Assembly (NCBI RefSeq): GCF_000306965.1
Contig: NZ_JH976443.1
Coordinates: forward strand, 1,847-65,846
Length of the DNA: 64,000 nt
Source: Amphibacillus jilinensis Y1
GTDB lineage: Bacteria > Bacillota > Bacilli > Bacillales > Amphibacillaceae
Direction of reading: 5' to 3'
Part shown: positions 52,181 to 61,899 of the stretch, one piece after another
How the letters are laid out: every line of letters begins with the position of its first letter
How positions within the stretch are numbered: position 1 is the stretch's first letter
Program-made: the position numbers and the translations under genes
Notes under the pieces: generated by a model
Databases searched by the model: none
Told to the model about the DNA's origin: nothing
What the model saw: the letters and a program-made list of their open reading frames with translations, nothing else

Positions 52181-53023
52181 ATGTATGTTTCTATGAAAGG
52201 AATGCTTCAGCGAGCTAATGAAGGTAAGTATGGAGTGATGGCTATCAACTGTTTCAACCTTGAAACAGCAAAAGCTGTGATTGAGGCTGCTGAAGAGTCT
52301 AGATCTCCAATCATTATTGATTTGCTTCAGGAGCATTTGAAACAGCATTTAGATTATCGCTATTTAACGCAACCCATCATCCGTATGGCTAATAACGCAA
52401 GCGTTGAAGTAGCGATCAATTTAGATCATGGTCAAGATGTTGCATATGTGAAGCAGTGTCTAAACGAAGGATTTTCGAGTGTGATGATGGACGCCTCCAT
52501 GTATTCGTTGGAAGAAAATATTCGAATCACAAAAGAGATGGTTCAGTTTGCGCAAGTATATGATGCCAGTGTTGAGGCTGAGGTAGGGGACATGGGAAGT
52601 AATTGGACCGACGAGGATATGTTCACCGATCCTGACGATGCGATTAGATTTATTAAAGAAACTGGCGTGGATTGCTTAGCTGTTTCTTATGGATCTACCC
52701 ATGGAGATTATCCAAAAGGGGCTATTCCAGCACTTAGGTTTGATATCGTGGAAAAAATTAAAAAAAACACTAACCTTCCGCTAGTGTTACATGGTGGATC
52801 AGGTACTGGTGAAGAAAATATCAAAAAGTCTATCGAATTGGGAATCAATAAGATTAATGTCGGCTCTGACTTTATGCGAGGCCAAGTGGACGATATCTAT
52901 CAACAATTAAAAGAGAACCCACAGATTGGTTATCCTGACTTAATACATCATACGGTTGCAGCCGGTAAAGAAGTTGTTAAGCGGTATATCCAAATTGCGG
53001 GCTCTCAAAATAAGTCACTTTAA
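52181..53023 (+). CDS. Class II ketose-(bis)phosphate aldolase, first copy
   Basis: A 280-residue zinc aldolase of the FbaA/GatY/KbaY family. Catalytic D82 and zinc ligand H83 lie in NLDHGQD, H174 in YGSTHGDYPKG and H204 in VLHGGSGTGEE; the phosphate loop is NVGSDF. GAGGAGG precedes the ATG. It differs strongly from the following aldolase, so the pair is not a recent duplication and each may act on a different sugar phosphate. Confidence 0.9.
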   Translation: MYVSMKGMLQRANEGKYGVMAINCFNLETAKAVIEAAEESRSPIIIDLLQEHLKQHLDYRYLTQPIIRMANNASVEVAINLDHGQDVAYVKQCLNEGFSSVMMDASMYSLEENIRITKEMVQFAQVYDASVEAEVGDMGSNWTDEDMFTDPDDAIRFIKETGVDCLAVSYGSTHGDYPKGAIPALRFDIVEKIKKNTNLPLVLHGGSGTGEENIKKSIELGINKINVGSDFMRGQVDDIYQQLKENPQIGYPDLIHHTVAAGKEVVKRYIQIAGSQNKSL

Positions 53024-53056
53024 TAATACTATAAATTAGATGAAGAAGGTAATGAA

Positions 53057-53956
53057 ATGTTAATCAATATGAACCAAATGTTAGAGTTAGCGAAAAAAAA
53101 TAAATTTGCTGTAGGCGCGTTTAATGTAGCGGACAGTAATTTCCTAAGAGTGGTTATCGAGGCTGCTGAGGAAAATGATGCCCCAGCAATTATTGCTGTT
53201 CATCCTACAGAGCTTGAGTTTACTAAAGATGAATTTTTCCAATATACTGTTTCTCGTTTGAAAAATAGCAGTGTTCCTTTTGTTCTCCATATGGATCATG
53301 GGGACAGCTTGGCAAGCATAATGCGGGCGATCCACAGTGGGTTCAGTTCCGTAATGATTGATGGCTCATTACTGCCATTCGAAGAAAACATTCAAATGAC
53401 TAAAGAAGTTGTTCAAGTTTGTCATAAAATTGGCGTTTCTGTTGAGGGCGAGCTGGGGACTATCGGCAATACGGGAACTTCCATTGAAGGTGGTGTTTCA
53501 AAGGTAATCTATACCCAACCTGAAGATGCAGAAAAATTCATTGAAGAAACAGGCATTGATACCTTAGCTGTTGCTATCGGAACAGCACATGGCATTTATC
53601 CAAAAGATGTAAAACCCGAATTGAAAATGGATGTATTAAAGGCGATTAAAGAAACAGTGGATATTCCTTTGGTTCTTCATGGAGGCTCAGCAAATCCAGA
53701 TGAAGAAATTGCAAGAGCGGTGGAGATCGGCATCCAAAAGGTGAATATTTCCTCTGATTACAAATATGCATTCTATAAAAAATGCCGTGAAATTTTATCA
53801 ACTACTGAATTGTGGGATCCGAATGCAATTTATCCTGAATGTATCCTCGAGGCTAAAAAAGTCGTAAAACAAAAAATGACATTGTTTAATTCTATTAACA
53901 AAGCTGAGTTATATCGAAATCTAAATGTTAGGCCTTGGAGAAATGAACTGAACTGA
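53057..53956 (+). CDS. Class II ketose-(bis)phosphate aldolase, second copy
   Basis: A 299-residue zinc aldolase of the same family. D80 and H81 lie in HMDHGDS, H178 in GTAHGIYPKD, H208 in VLHGGSANPDEE, and the metal-loop Glu in VEGELGTIGNTG. The phosphate loop reads NISSDYK. A terminator-like hairpin follows it. Having two diverged aldolases in one PTS operon is unusual and may reflect a subunit pair (as in GatY-GatZ-type systems) or two substrates. Confidence 0.9.
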   Translation: MLINMNQMLELAKKNKFAVGAFNVADSNFLRVVIEAAEENDAPAIIAVHPTELEFTKDEFFQYTVSRLKNSSVPFVLHMDHGDSLASIMRAIHSGFSSVMIDGSLLPFEENIQMTKEVVQVCHKIGVSVEGELGTIGNTGTSIEGGVSKVIYTQPEDAEKFIEETGIDTLAVAIGTAHGIYPKDVKPELKMDVLKAIKETVDIPLVLHGGSANPDEEIARAVEIGIQKVNISSDYKYAFYKKCREILSTTELWDPNAIYPECILEAKKVVKQKMTLFNSINKAELYRNLNVRPWRNELN

Positions 53957-53973
53957 ATCAGCTATTGAAAATT

Positions 53974-54000
53974 GCCAAGGGCTCTCTCTTGGCGATTTTT
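53974..54000 (+). terminator. Attenuating hairpin before the kinase gene
   Basis: GCCAAG (53974-53979) pairs with CTTGGC (53988-53993) across an 8-base loop, followed by GATTTTT. It would lower kinase expression relative to the aldolases. Confidence 0.65.
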
Positions 54001-54021
54001 CACAAAAAGGGGTGAAGAAAA

Positions 54022-54888
54022 ATGCTTGGAGGTATTGAAGCTGGCGGAACAAAATTCATTGGTGCTGTCTGTGATAACGAATTAAACATTATTGATAGGG
54101 TTGAAATTCCTACAACTACACCGAACGAAACATTCAAACACTTATTCGATTTTTTTGATAAGTATCAGTTGAATAGTTTGGGTATAGGTTCGTTTGGCCC
54201 AATCGGAATCGATAAAAATAAGGCAGACTATGGTTATCTATTGTCCACTCCCAAAAAAGGGTGGACGAACTTTGATTTTCTTGGAGAAATCAGAAAGCGT
54301 TATTCAGTTCCTTATGTATGGACTACGGATGTGAACGTTGCAGCTTATGCTGAGATAAAAAGGGGAGCTGCGAAAGGAAAAAAGAGTTGTGTTTATTTGA
54401 CTGTTGGAACCGGAATCGGTGGTGGAGCTGTTTTCAAGGATCAATTGCTTCAAGGAATTAATCATCCCGAAATGGGGCATATTTTTGTGAAGAGGCATGA
54501 ATCAGATGATTATTGGGGGTGTTGTCCTTATCACAAAGATTGTTTAGAGGGGCTAGCCTCTGGTTCATCCTTGATAGGTAGAACTGGTAAGCTGGGAGAA
54601 ATGATTGATAAGCGTGATCCGATTTGGGATAAACAGGCATACTATCTGGCGCAAGCGTTAGTGAATTATACGATGGTATTATCTCCCGAGATAATTGTTT
54701 TAGGAGGTGGGGTCATGAAACAAAATCATATGATTGGAAGAATTCACAAGGAGTTTGACCGATTGTTGAATGAGTATGTTACTCTTCCACCAACAGAGGA
54801 ATATATTGTTCCTTGGGGTTTGTCAGGAGAAAGTGGTATTGTAGGGGCATTACTATTAGCCCAAAATGAATTTGATCAGTCAAAATAA
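54022..54888 (+). CDS. ROK-family fructokinase-like sugar kinase
   Basis: A 288-residue ROK kinase: N-terminal phosphate loop GIEAGGTKF, catalytic D103 in TTDVNVAA, VGTGIGGG, and the zinc-binding motif with H153, C167/C168, H171 and C174 in the HPEMGH..CCPYHKDC region. It most resembles the Bacillus YdhR/GmuE fructokinases. Its product, a ketose 6-phosphate or bisphosphate, could feed the aldolases. AAAGGGG precedes the ATG. Last gene of the operon. Confidence 0.9.
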   Translation: MLGGIEAGGTKFIGAVCDNELNIIDRVEIPTTTPNETFKHLFDFFDKYQLNSLGIGSFGPIGIDKNKADYGYLLSTPKKGWTNFDFLGEIRKRYSVPYVWTTDVNVAAYAEIKRGAAKGKKSCVYLTVGTGIGGGAVFKDQLLQGINHPEMGHIFVKRHESDDYWGCCPYHKDCLEGLASGSSLIGRTGKLGEMIDKRDPIWDKQAYYLAQALVNYTMVLSPEIIVLGGGVMKQNHMIGRIHKEFDRLLNEYVTLPPTEEYIVPWGLSGESGIVGALLLAQNEFDQSK

Positions 54889-54906
54889 AGAAAAATTTCA
54901 TTCAAG

Positions 54907-54933
54907 AGTGCAAATCAAGTATCTGCGCTTTTT
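54907..54933 (+). terminator. Terminator of the PTS operon
   Basis: AGTGCA (54907-54912) pairs with TGCGCT (one G-U) across 11 bases, followed by TTTTG. Confidence 0.6.
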
Positions 54934-54944
54934 GTGAACTAAAC

Positions 54945-55415
54945 TTAACTGTAAACGCGATACAAAAATAAATCGTTTCGTTCGGTGCAATTTTCTTTCG
55001 TCATGAGCCGTTGAACCGTCGTGGCAGACACAGCCGTATCCTTTGCGATATCTTTTAAAGACTGCGCTTCTGCCGCCTTGATTAAAACACGTGCTTTCGT
55101 ATATTTCGAAAGATAACAATATTTTCCAACAAGAGATGTAGCCGCCGTAAACGTATTCCCACACGCCTTACACTTAAAGCGTTGCTTTCTCAAATTCAGA
55201 TAGGTTTTCTTCACTCCACCAATCGGAAGTGTCATACGTGAGCATTGTGTGCCATTTTTATATATCGTGTAATCTTCATTCTTAAACGCCGCAACATGTG
55301 CAAACTTCTTGAATATGACAAGTGCGTTCCCTCCCGGATTGGTTTTCGTTGACTTTAATTCTACAGGGAAACGCATTTGTTTTCTATCTATAGAAATAGA
55401 AATGGGTTCGATCAT
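54945..55415 (-). pseudogene. Truncated ISL3-family transposase
   Basis: A 156-residue N-terminal part of an ISL3-type transposase (full length about 400). The zinc-finger pattern is seen as FKCKACGNTFTA together with the earlier Cys in GTQCSRMT, followed by a helix-turn-helix around DIAKDTAVSATTVQRLM. The catalytic DDE core is absent: the frame stops at 54945. It marks past mobile-element activity at the right side of the PTS operon. Confidence 0.82.
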
Positions 55416-55528
55416 CCAGTGATTCGCTTTCCGCAGGCACGGCTTCAGCTAACTCATGTGCGCACAAAACGCGCACATGAGTGGATCTTCAGCTCGTGCT
55501 ATTCCTGCAGGAGTCTCATCACTTCCTG
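55416..55528. repeat. Large imperfect palindrome (REP-like element)
   Basis: The core ACTCATGTGCGC (55452-55463) and GCGCACATGAGT (55471-55482) are perfect 12-bp arms around 7 bases. Outer segments CAGGCACG and CGTGC..CCTG, with GCTTCAGCT on both sides, extend pairing. I recall similar structures, with the ATTCGCTTTCCGC edge, in many Bacillaceae. It lies directly behind the ISL3 remnant. The rest of the gap to 55710 shows nothing further. Confidence 0.7.
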
Positions 55529-55710
55529 ACCGAACCCGTATGAATTTACGTGTAGATAACTAAGTTAAGATCTATTGAATCGAAATCAGCCCAAAATGCA
55601 CCTAACCAAACATTCAAGCAGCATAATCCGACTTGAATATTTGTGAAATTCATCTATAAAATTGCCGGCAAAAATTCTCACCAACGTCATTTGACAAAGA
55701 ACCGAAAATT

Positions 55711-55763
55711 TATGCTTTACTAGCGTACAAAAAAGGGCTTGGATTCAAGCTCATATTGAGACT
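55711..55763 (+). repeat. Direct repeat, right copy, flanking the PTS insertion
   Basis: The 38 bases from 55726 to 55763 are identical to 48131-48168; the left extension TATGCTTT is also shared. It lies next to rplQ and includes part of the probable rplQ terminator. Confidence 0.8.
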
Positions 55764-55776
55764 CTATCCTGCCCTT
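55728..55776 (-). terminator. Probable terminator of the alpha operon after rplQ
   Basis: On the minus strand AAGGGC pairs with GCCCTT followed by TTTTTGT, with smaller nested hairpins. It lies 20 bp after rplQ. Confidence 0.55.
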
Positions 55777-55795
55777 GATTCTATCTATTATTCAG

Positions 55796-56149
55796 TTAGA
55801 CTAACTCAATAATCGCCATTTTAGCTCCATCACCACGACGTGGTCCAAGCTTAAGTACACGTGTATAACCACCTTGACGGTCTTCATAACGCGTTGCGAT
55901 ATCATCAAATAACTTCTGTATTACATCTTCTGTTTCGCTTGCATCCTTCTTGTATAGGAATGATGCTGCTTGACGGCGAGCATGTAAGTCACCACGCTTA
56001 CCAAGTGTAATCATTTTTTCAACTACAGAACGTAAATCTTTTGCTTTTGCTTCTGTTGTTTCTAAACGCTCATGAATGATCAAATCACTTGCAAGGTTTC
56101 TTAGTAATGCCATCCGTGCATCTGTTGTTCTACCTAGTTTTCTAGCCAT
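55796..56149 (-). CDS. rplQ: 50S ribosomal protein L17
   Basis: The 117-residue L17 near the peptide exit region. Conserved blocks [20 protein letters not shown] and [20 protein letters not shown] are present, and the end [14 protein letters not shown] is intact. AAAGGAGGG precedes the ATG. Last gene of the alpha operon here, because the ecf genes have been separated from it. Confidence 0.97.
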   Translation of the reverse strand: MARKLGRTTDARMALLRNLASDLIIHERLETTEAKAKDLRSVVEKMITLGKRGDLHARRQAASFLYKKDASETEDVIQKLFDDIATRYEDRQGGYTRVLKLGPRRGDGAKMAIIELV

Positions 56150-56193
56150 TGATTATCCCTCCTTTTTTAGGAATCTATAAAGGTTTTTTATGA

Positions 56194-57138
56194 CTAATCT
56201 TCTTTACGTAAACCTAAGCCTAAGTCATCCAACTTATGTTTCACTTCTTCAAGTGATTTACGTCCTAAGTTTCGTACTTTCATCATGTCATCTTCAGACT
56301 TATTTGCAAGTTCTTGTACGGTATTAATACCAGCACGCTTTAAGCAATTGTAAGAACGCACAGATAAATCTAGTTCTTCAATGGTCATTTCCAATACTTT
56401 TTCTTTCTGATCTTCTTCTTTTTCAATCATGATTTCAGCATTCTGGGCTTCATCTGTCAATCCAACGAAGATATTTAAATGTTCGGTGAAAATTTTCGCA
56501 CCTAAAGATACAGCTTCTTCTGGGCGAATACTTCCATCAGTCCACACATCTAAAGTCAGCTTATCAAAGTTTGTCATTTGACCGACACGTGTGTTTTCCA
56601 CTTGGAAAGTTGCACGTGATACTGGCGTGAAAATCGAATCAACAGGAACAACTCCGATCGGTTGATCATCATGGTTGTTAGCGTCAGCAGGACGATAGCC
56701 ACGGCCACGTTCAGCAGTAATTTTCATGCGTAGGTTAGCATTGCTTCCCAATGTCGCAATATGAAGATCCGGGTTAAGGATTTCCACATCACTATCGTAA
56801 GTAATATCCGCAGCAGTAACAACACCTTCTCCTTGTACGTCAATTTCTAACGTCTTCTCTTCATCAGAGTAGATTTTCAAGGCTAGCTTTTTAAGGTTTA
56901 GGACAATTGTTGTTACATCTTCAACAACACCCTCGATTGTTGAAAATTCATGAAGGGCGCCATCAATTTGGACAGATGTTACTGCAGCACCAGGAAGTGA
57001 GGATAATAGAATACGACGTAAGGAGTTTCCTAGTGTAGTCCCATATCCACGTTCTAGTGGTTCTACGACGAACTTTCCAAAAGTAGCATCATCATTGATT
57101 TCTACAATTTCTATCTTCGGCTTTTCAATTTCGATCAT
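56194..57138 (-). CDS. rpoA: RNA polymerase alpha subunit
   Basis: The 314-residue alpha subunit. The N-terminal assembly domain (about 1-230) includes [20 protein letters not shown] and the C-terminal domain (about 250-314) includes [19 protein letters not shown] and [15 protein letters not shown], which binds UP elements and activators. AAAGGAGGG precedes the ATG. A perfect hairpin lies 32 bases upstream of the start. Confidence 0.98.
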   Translation of the reverse strand: MIEIEKPKIEIVEINDDATFGKFVVEPLERGYGTTLGNSLRRILLSSLPGAAVTSVQIDGALHEFSTIEGVVEDVTTIVLNLKKLALKIYSDEEKTLEIDVQGEGVVTAADITYDSDVEILNPDLHIATLGSNANLRMKITAERGRGYRPADANNHDDQPIGVVPVDSIFTPVSRATFQVENTRVGQMTNFDKLTLDVWTDGSIRPEEAVSLGAKIFTEHLNIFVGLTDEAQNAEIMIEKEEDQKEKVLEMTIEELDLSVRSYNCLKRAGINTVQELANKSEDDMMKVRNLGRKSLEEVKHKLDDLGLGLRKED

Positions 57139-57169
57139 TTATAAAACCCTCCTTTGAACGTCGAAACCC

Positions 57170-57191
57170 CGGTTAGACCATTGTCTAACCG
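57170..57191 (-). other. Perfect hairpin in the rpoA leader
   Basis: CGGTTAGAC and GTCTAACCG form a 9-bp stem with a 4-base loop in the 236-bp gap between rpsK and rpoA. On the minus strand GGGGTTTCG follows, so it is not a plain terminator. It may slow polymerase or protect the message, or mark control of rpoA-rplQ. Confidence 0.5.
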
Positions 57192-57374
57192 AAATTCCTC
57201 AGGTAGGCAGTTCCCGCTCCTGCACTATCTTCTATTCGTATATTTTTTGTCTGTCAGTTTCGATGCTGGTTGAGAATGGTTAAATGAGATCTTATTCAAA
57301 TCTATCTTCAAACGTTCTGCTTTAAGCAATCATAATCCATTATAGACAGGCTGACAAATTCTATACGGATAAAA

Positions 57375-57764
57375 TTAGACACGGCGACGTTTTGGTGGGC
57401 GACAGCCATTGTGAGGAACTGGTGTTACGTCTACAATGGCAGTGACTTCCAAACCAGCTGCTTGAAGTGAGCGAATTGCTGCCTCACGTCCAGCACCAGG
57501 TCCTTTTACGGTTACTTCTAAAGTTTTCATGCCATTCTCTTGAGCAACTTTAGCTGCTGCTTCTGCTGCCATTTGAGCTGCAAATGGAGTAGACTTCTTT
57601 GAACCTTTAAAGCCTAATGATCCTGCACTGCTCCAGCTAATTGCATTACCTTGAACATCAGTAATCGTAACGATTGTATTGTTAAATGTTGAACGGATGT
57701 GTGCGACACCCGTGTCAATATTCTTTTTGACACGTTTTTTACGTGTATTCGTTTTACGAGCCAT
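57375..57764 (-). CDS. rpsK: 30S ribosomal protein S11
   Basis: S11 of 129 residues, part of the 30S platform. Blocks [27 protein letters not shown] and [17 protein letters not shown] are typical. The ATG at 57764 (MARKTN) fits homologues; an ATG three codons upstream (57773) lies only 3 bases after GGAGG, so the start is slightly uncertain. Confidence 0.95.
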   Translation of the reverse strand: MARKTNTRKKRVKKNIDTGVAHIRSTFNNTIVTITDVQGNAISWSSAGSLGFKGSKKSTPFAAQMAAEAAAKVAQENGMKTLEVTVKGPGAGREAAIRSLQAAGLEVTAIVDVTPVPHNGCRPPKRRRV

Positions 57765-57789
57765 TCGTATCATAAACCTCCTTTAATGC

Positions 57790-58155
57790 TTATTTCTTTT
57801 TGTTTGCGATTGTTTTACTTGGACCTTTACGCGTACGTGCGTTGTTTTTCGTCTTTTGTCCACGAACCGGTAATCCGCGACGGTGACGCAAGCCTCTGTA
57901 TGAACCAATCTCAATTAAACGTTTAATATTAAGAGAAACTTCTCGACGAAGATCTCCTTCAGTATTGTATTGATCTACTGCTGTACGAATACGACCTAAT
58001 TCATCTTCAGTTAAATCGCGGACGCGTGTATCTTCAGAAACGCCAGCTTCTTTAAGAATCGCTTGAGCAGTTGATTTACCAATACCATAGACATATGTTA
58101 GTGAAATGACTACACGCTTCTCACGTGGAACATCAATACCTGCAATACGTGCCAT
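57790..58155 (-). CDS. rpsM: 30S ribosomal protein S13
   Basis: S13 of 121 residues at the head of the 30S subunit, contacting the P-site tRNA. The start [15 protein letters not shown], the helix-two-turn-helix [19 protein letters not shown] and the basic end [17 protein letters not shown] are intact. AAGGAGG precedes the ATG. Confidence 0.97.
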   Translation of the reverse strand: MARIAGIDVPREKRVVISLTYVYGIGKSTAQAILKEAGVSEDTRVRDLTEDELGRIRTAVDQYNTEGDLRREVSLNIKRLIEIGSYRGLRHRRGLPVRGQKTKNNARTRKGPSKTIANKKK

Positions 58156-58179
58156 TATTGCTTTGCACCTCCTTATTGA

Positions 58180-58320
<141 letters not shown>

Positions 58321-58326
58321 TTATCA

Positions 58327-58545
58327 TTATTTATAACGGTACGTAATACGCCCTCTTGTTAAATCGTACGGAGAAAGTTCAACCGTCACTTTATCTCCTG
58401 GTAGAATTCGAATAAAGTGCATACGAATTTTCCCAGAAACATGTGCTAAAACGGTGTGTCCATTCTCTAATTCAACTTTAAACATTGCATTCGGCAAAGT
58501 GTCAGTAACCGTACCTTCTACTTCAATTGCATCGTCTTTCGCCAT
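58327..58545 (-). CDS. infA: Translation initiation factor IF-1
   Basis: The 72-residue OB-fold IF-1, which occupies the A site during initiation. It begins [15 protein letters not shown] and ends [12 protein letters not shown]; the [17 protein letters not shown] block is intact. Its start overlaps the end of the KOW gene by 23 bases, giving translational coupling. Confidence 0.97.
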   Translation of the reverse strand: MAKDDAIEVEGTVTDTLPNAMFKVELENGHTVLAHVSGKIRMHFIRILPGDKVTVELSPYDLTRGRITYRYK

Positions 58546-58858
58546 CGAGTTGATCTCCCTTCTTCAAATCAGTCACTACTTCATTGACAAATTTTGATAT
58601 AGCAAAACGCAGCTTACCATTTGTAACGCGACCTGTTTCTAGAAGGCTTTTTTGAACCTCAGGAGAAATATAACGCATCGGAATAATGTGATTAAAGTTC
58701 TTCTTCTTCGGTCGATCATACTTCCGTTTCTCTCCGTCTGCAAGCAGAACAAAACGATCATCGACAATATTGATGACAATGGCATATTGACCTGCTTCTC
58801 GCCCTTGCAAGATTTGAACGACTTGACCTATCTCAGGACGCGACTCCGTATCATTCAA
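58523..58858 (-). CDS. KOW-domain RNA-binding protein (L14e/L6e-like)
   Basis: A 111-residue protein with a KOW motif near the N terminus ([21 protein letters not shown]) like the small protein encoded between map and infA in B. subtilis. Homologues are about 75-100 residues; this one has a longer C-terminal tail (from about residue 80) running into infA. It probably binds RNA or ribosomes; the function is not established. Confidence 0.8.
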   Translation of the reverse strand: MNDTESRPEIGQVVQILQGREAGQYAIVINIVDDRFVLLADGEKRKYDRPKKKNFNHIIPMRYISPEVQKSLLETGRVTNGKLRFAISKFVNEVVTDLKKGDQLDGERRCN

Positions 58859-59241
58859 ACATGATCACCTTCACTTAAGTTTTTGTTATACAACTACATA
58901 ACCAACTTATTATCCATTGTAAAACATGTTTTTCTACAAGCTTATATTTTACCACGTTTAGTGACAACCGTCCAATTATTCGCAACCGTTACAAGTGTTA
59001 ACACATCCTGCACAAGCTAAACTCTCGTAGTTAGACAGGGCGCTTTCACTTAACTATGCATTCTATTGAAAAGGGTGGCACCTGGTTTTGCTCTGTGAGA
59101 CTTAAATTCTGGATTTAGTCTCTCTAGATTACCACCACAGGCAGTAATCGCTAAATTCACGGTGCAAATGCTGCCAATCAGATCCAATCAAACCATTCGA
59201 TTGCGGATCTTGCTTCGTAGCAAAGATTGCACGATATTATA
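58859..59241 (-). other. 383-bp gap where map is expected
   Basis: In B. subtilis and most relatives map (methionine aminopeptidase) lies between adk and the KOW gene. Here no frame, motif or remnant of it is visible. The segment holds only AT-rich sequence and a weak hairpin GCAATCTTTGCT/AGCAAGATCCGC near 59200-59231. Confidence 0.7.
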
Positions 59242-59913
<672 letters not shown>

Positions 59914-59941
59914 TTATTCAGTCAATCCTTACAACATTGAC

Positions 59942-61237
59942 TTATTTAATAAACCCTTTATAGTGGCGTTTAACAAGTTGACTTTCAAGTTGTTTCATGG
60001 TTTGAAGTGCTACACCAACAACAATCAGTATACTTGTTCCACCAATCTGAACGGATTGAGGCAGGTTTGCGATACGACCTAAAGCAATAGGTAATACAGC
60101 TACTGCTGCTAAGAAAAGCGCCCCTACAAAGGTTAAGCGATATAAAACGCGAGTCAAATACGTTTCGGTTTTCTTACCAGGTCGAATACCAGGAACATAA
60201 CCGCCTTGTTTCTTCAAGTTTTCTGCCATTTGCTCAGGGTTTGACTGCACAAAGGTATAAAAATATGAAAAAGCAATGATTAGCGCAACATAGATAACCA
60301 TCCCAGCTGGCTGTGTATAATCGAAGATCGTTTCGATTGTATTCGCTACACTACCGTCAAAAAAGCTAGCAATCGTTCTTGGTGCCATAATGAAAGCAAC
60401 AGAGAAAATAACTGGAATAACACCAGCTGTGTTGACTTTCAAAGGTAGATGTGTCGACTGTCCACCAACTGTCGAACGATTAGCTAAACGCTTAGCATAC
60501 TGAATCGGTATTTTTCGCGTCGCCTGTTGGATAAAGATAACACCAACAGTTACAGCTAATACGACCAACACAATTAATGATACAATAACCGTGTTGATGA
60601 ATAGTTCATCACCTACATTACCGCCAAAATATTGTTCATATACTTGATTAATTGTATTTGGAATAGCAGCAACAATACCCGCAAAGATAATAACTGAAAT
60701 CCCATTGCCCACACCATTTGCAGTAATTTGTTCACCAAGCCACATTAGAAATGCAGTTCCAGCAGTTAATACAAGCGCAATAATGATAAATTTATCAATA
60801 GTCGGGTTGGCAATGAGGGCGCCCCCAGCCATTGCGTTAAAACCAACTGACATGGCAGTGGCCTGAATAAAAGCTAGAACAATTGTTGCATATCGCGTGA
60901 CCTGAGCCAACTTACGGCGTCCCACTTCACCTTGTTTTTTCCACTCGGCAAACTTAGGGACGATATCCATCTGTAATAACTGCATAATGATTGAGGCCGT
61001 GATATAGGGCATAATCCCCATTGCAAGAATGGAGAAATTTTGTAATGCCCCGCCTCCAAATGTGTTCAGAAATCCAAACACATTTTGTTGATCATTCATA
61101 AAGCCAATTGCTGTTCGATCTGTGAACGGTACAGGAATAAAGGTACCGACTCTAAAAACAATTAGCATGAGTAATGTAAAAACAATTTTGTTTCGGATAT
61201 CTTTTACACGAAAGAAATTGGAGATTGTTTGGAACAT
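59942..61237 (-). CDS. secY: Protein translocase subunit SecY
   Basis: The 431-residue SecY channel with ten membrane segments. The N-terminal FRVKDIRNKIVFTLLMLIVF, the plug region QNVFGFLNTFGGGALQNFS, and the cytoplasmic loop GKKTETYLTRVLYR that contacts SecA and ribosomes are typical. It overlaps the rplO stop by one base. Confidence 0.97.
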   Translation of the reverse strand: MFQTISNFFRVKDIRNKIVFTLLMLIVFRVGTFIPVPFTDRTAIGFMNDQQNVFGFLNTFGGGALQNFSILAMGIMPYITASIIMQLLQMDIVPKFAEWKKQGEVGRRKLAQVTRYATIVLAFIQATAMSVGFNAMAGGALIANPTIDKFIIIALVLTAGTAFLMWLGEQITANGVGNGISVIIFAGIVAAIPNTINQVYEQYFGGNVGDELFINTVIVSLIVLVVLAVTVGVIFIQQATRKIPIQYAKRLANRSTVGGQSTHLPLKVNTAGVIPVIFSVAFIMAPRTIASFFDGSVANTIETIFDYTQPAGMVIYVALIIAFSYFYTFVQSNPEQMAENLKKQGGYVPGIRPGKKTETYLTRVLYRLTFVGALFLAAVAVLPIALGRIANLPQSVQIGGTSILIVVGVALQTMKQLESQLVKRHYKGFIK

Positions 61238-61674
61238 TAGATCACCTCAGTTTGACCGCCCGCTGCCTCAATTGCTTCTTTTGCAGAAGCAGAGAACTTG
61301 TGAGCTTTTACAGTAAGTTTCTTTTCAATCGTACCATTTCCAAGAACTTTAATGCCGGCTTTTAGCTTGCTAACAAGACCTGTTTCAAGTAAAAGCTCAG
61401 GTGTTACTTCTGTACCTTCTTCAAATTTATTTAATGCTGCAAGATTAATAACAGCAAACTCTTTACGATGAATATTTGTAAAACCGCGTTTTGGTAAACG
61501 TTGGAATAAAGGCATTTGACCACCTTCAAAACCTGGACGCACACCGCCACCTGAACGAGCATTTTGACCTTTGTGACCACGGCCAGATGTTTTTCCGTTT
61601 CCAGAGGACATTCCACGACCGACACGGTTTCGTTGTTTACGAGCTTGTGATGGTTTTAATTCATGAAGTTTCAT
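61237..61674 (-). CDS. rplO: 50S ribosomal protein L15
   Basis: L15 of 145 residues. It starts [20 protein letters not shown], with the Gly/Arg-rich extension [20 protein letters not shown] and the [18 protein letters not shown] end. The ATG at 61674 has GGAGGT 7 bases upstream; an in-frame start at 61695 would include that site. Confidence 0.97.
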   Translation of the reverse strand: MKLHELKPSQARKQRNRVGRGMSSGNGKTSGRGHKGQNARSGGGVRPGFEGGQMPLFQRLPKRGFTNIHRKEFAVINLAALNKFEEGTEVTPELLLETGLVSKLKAGIKVLGNGTIEKKLTVKAHKFSASAKEAIEAAGGQTEVI

Positions 61675-61703
61675 GCGAGCACCTCCTCTATGCACTAATG
61701 TGA

Positions 61704-61886
61704 TTATAATTCTTTAACCGTTACTAAGTGTGATACTTTATTAATAATACCTCTTACCGCAGGTGTATCTTCACGGACAACGGATTGATTTATTTTGTTT
61801 AAGCCTAATGCTTTAACCGTTTGTTTTTGCGTTTCAGTTCTGCCAATAACACTGCGCGTGAGGGTAATTTCTAACTGATTAGCCAT
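61704..61886 (-). CDS. rpmD: 50S ribosomal protein L30
   Basis: A 60-residue L30 with the ferredoxin-like fold pattern [20 protein letters not shown], then [23 protein letters not shown] precedes the ATG. Placed between rpsE and rplO as in all Bacillaceae. Confidence 0.96.
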   Translation of the reverse strand: MANQLEITLTRSVIGRTETQKQTVKALGLNKINQSVVREDTPAVRGIINKVSHLVTVKEL

Positions 61887-61899
61887 TCGATTTCCCTCC

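Noticed and set aside
54898-55164. 88-codon minus-strand frame at the ISL3 remnant
   Set aside because: It is out of phase with the clear ISL3 zinc-finger and helix-turn-helix frame.
59072-59082. AGGGTGGCACC, resembling the T-box antiterminator motif
   Set aside because: No specifier stem, no GCG continuation, no terminator and no aminoacyl-tRNA synthetase or amino-acid gene on the plus strand downstream.
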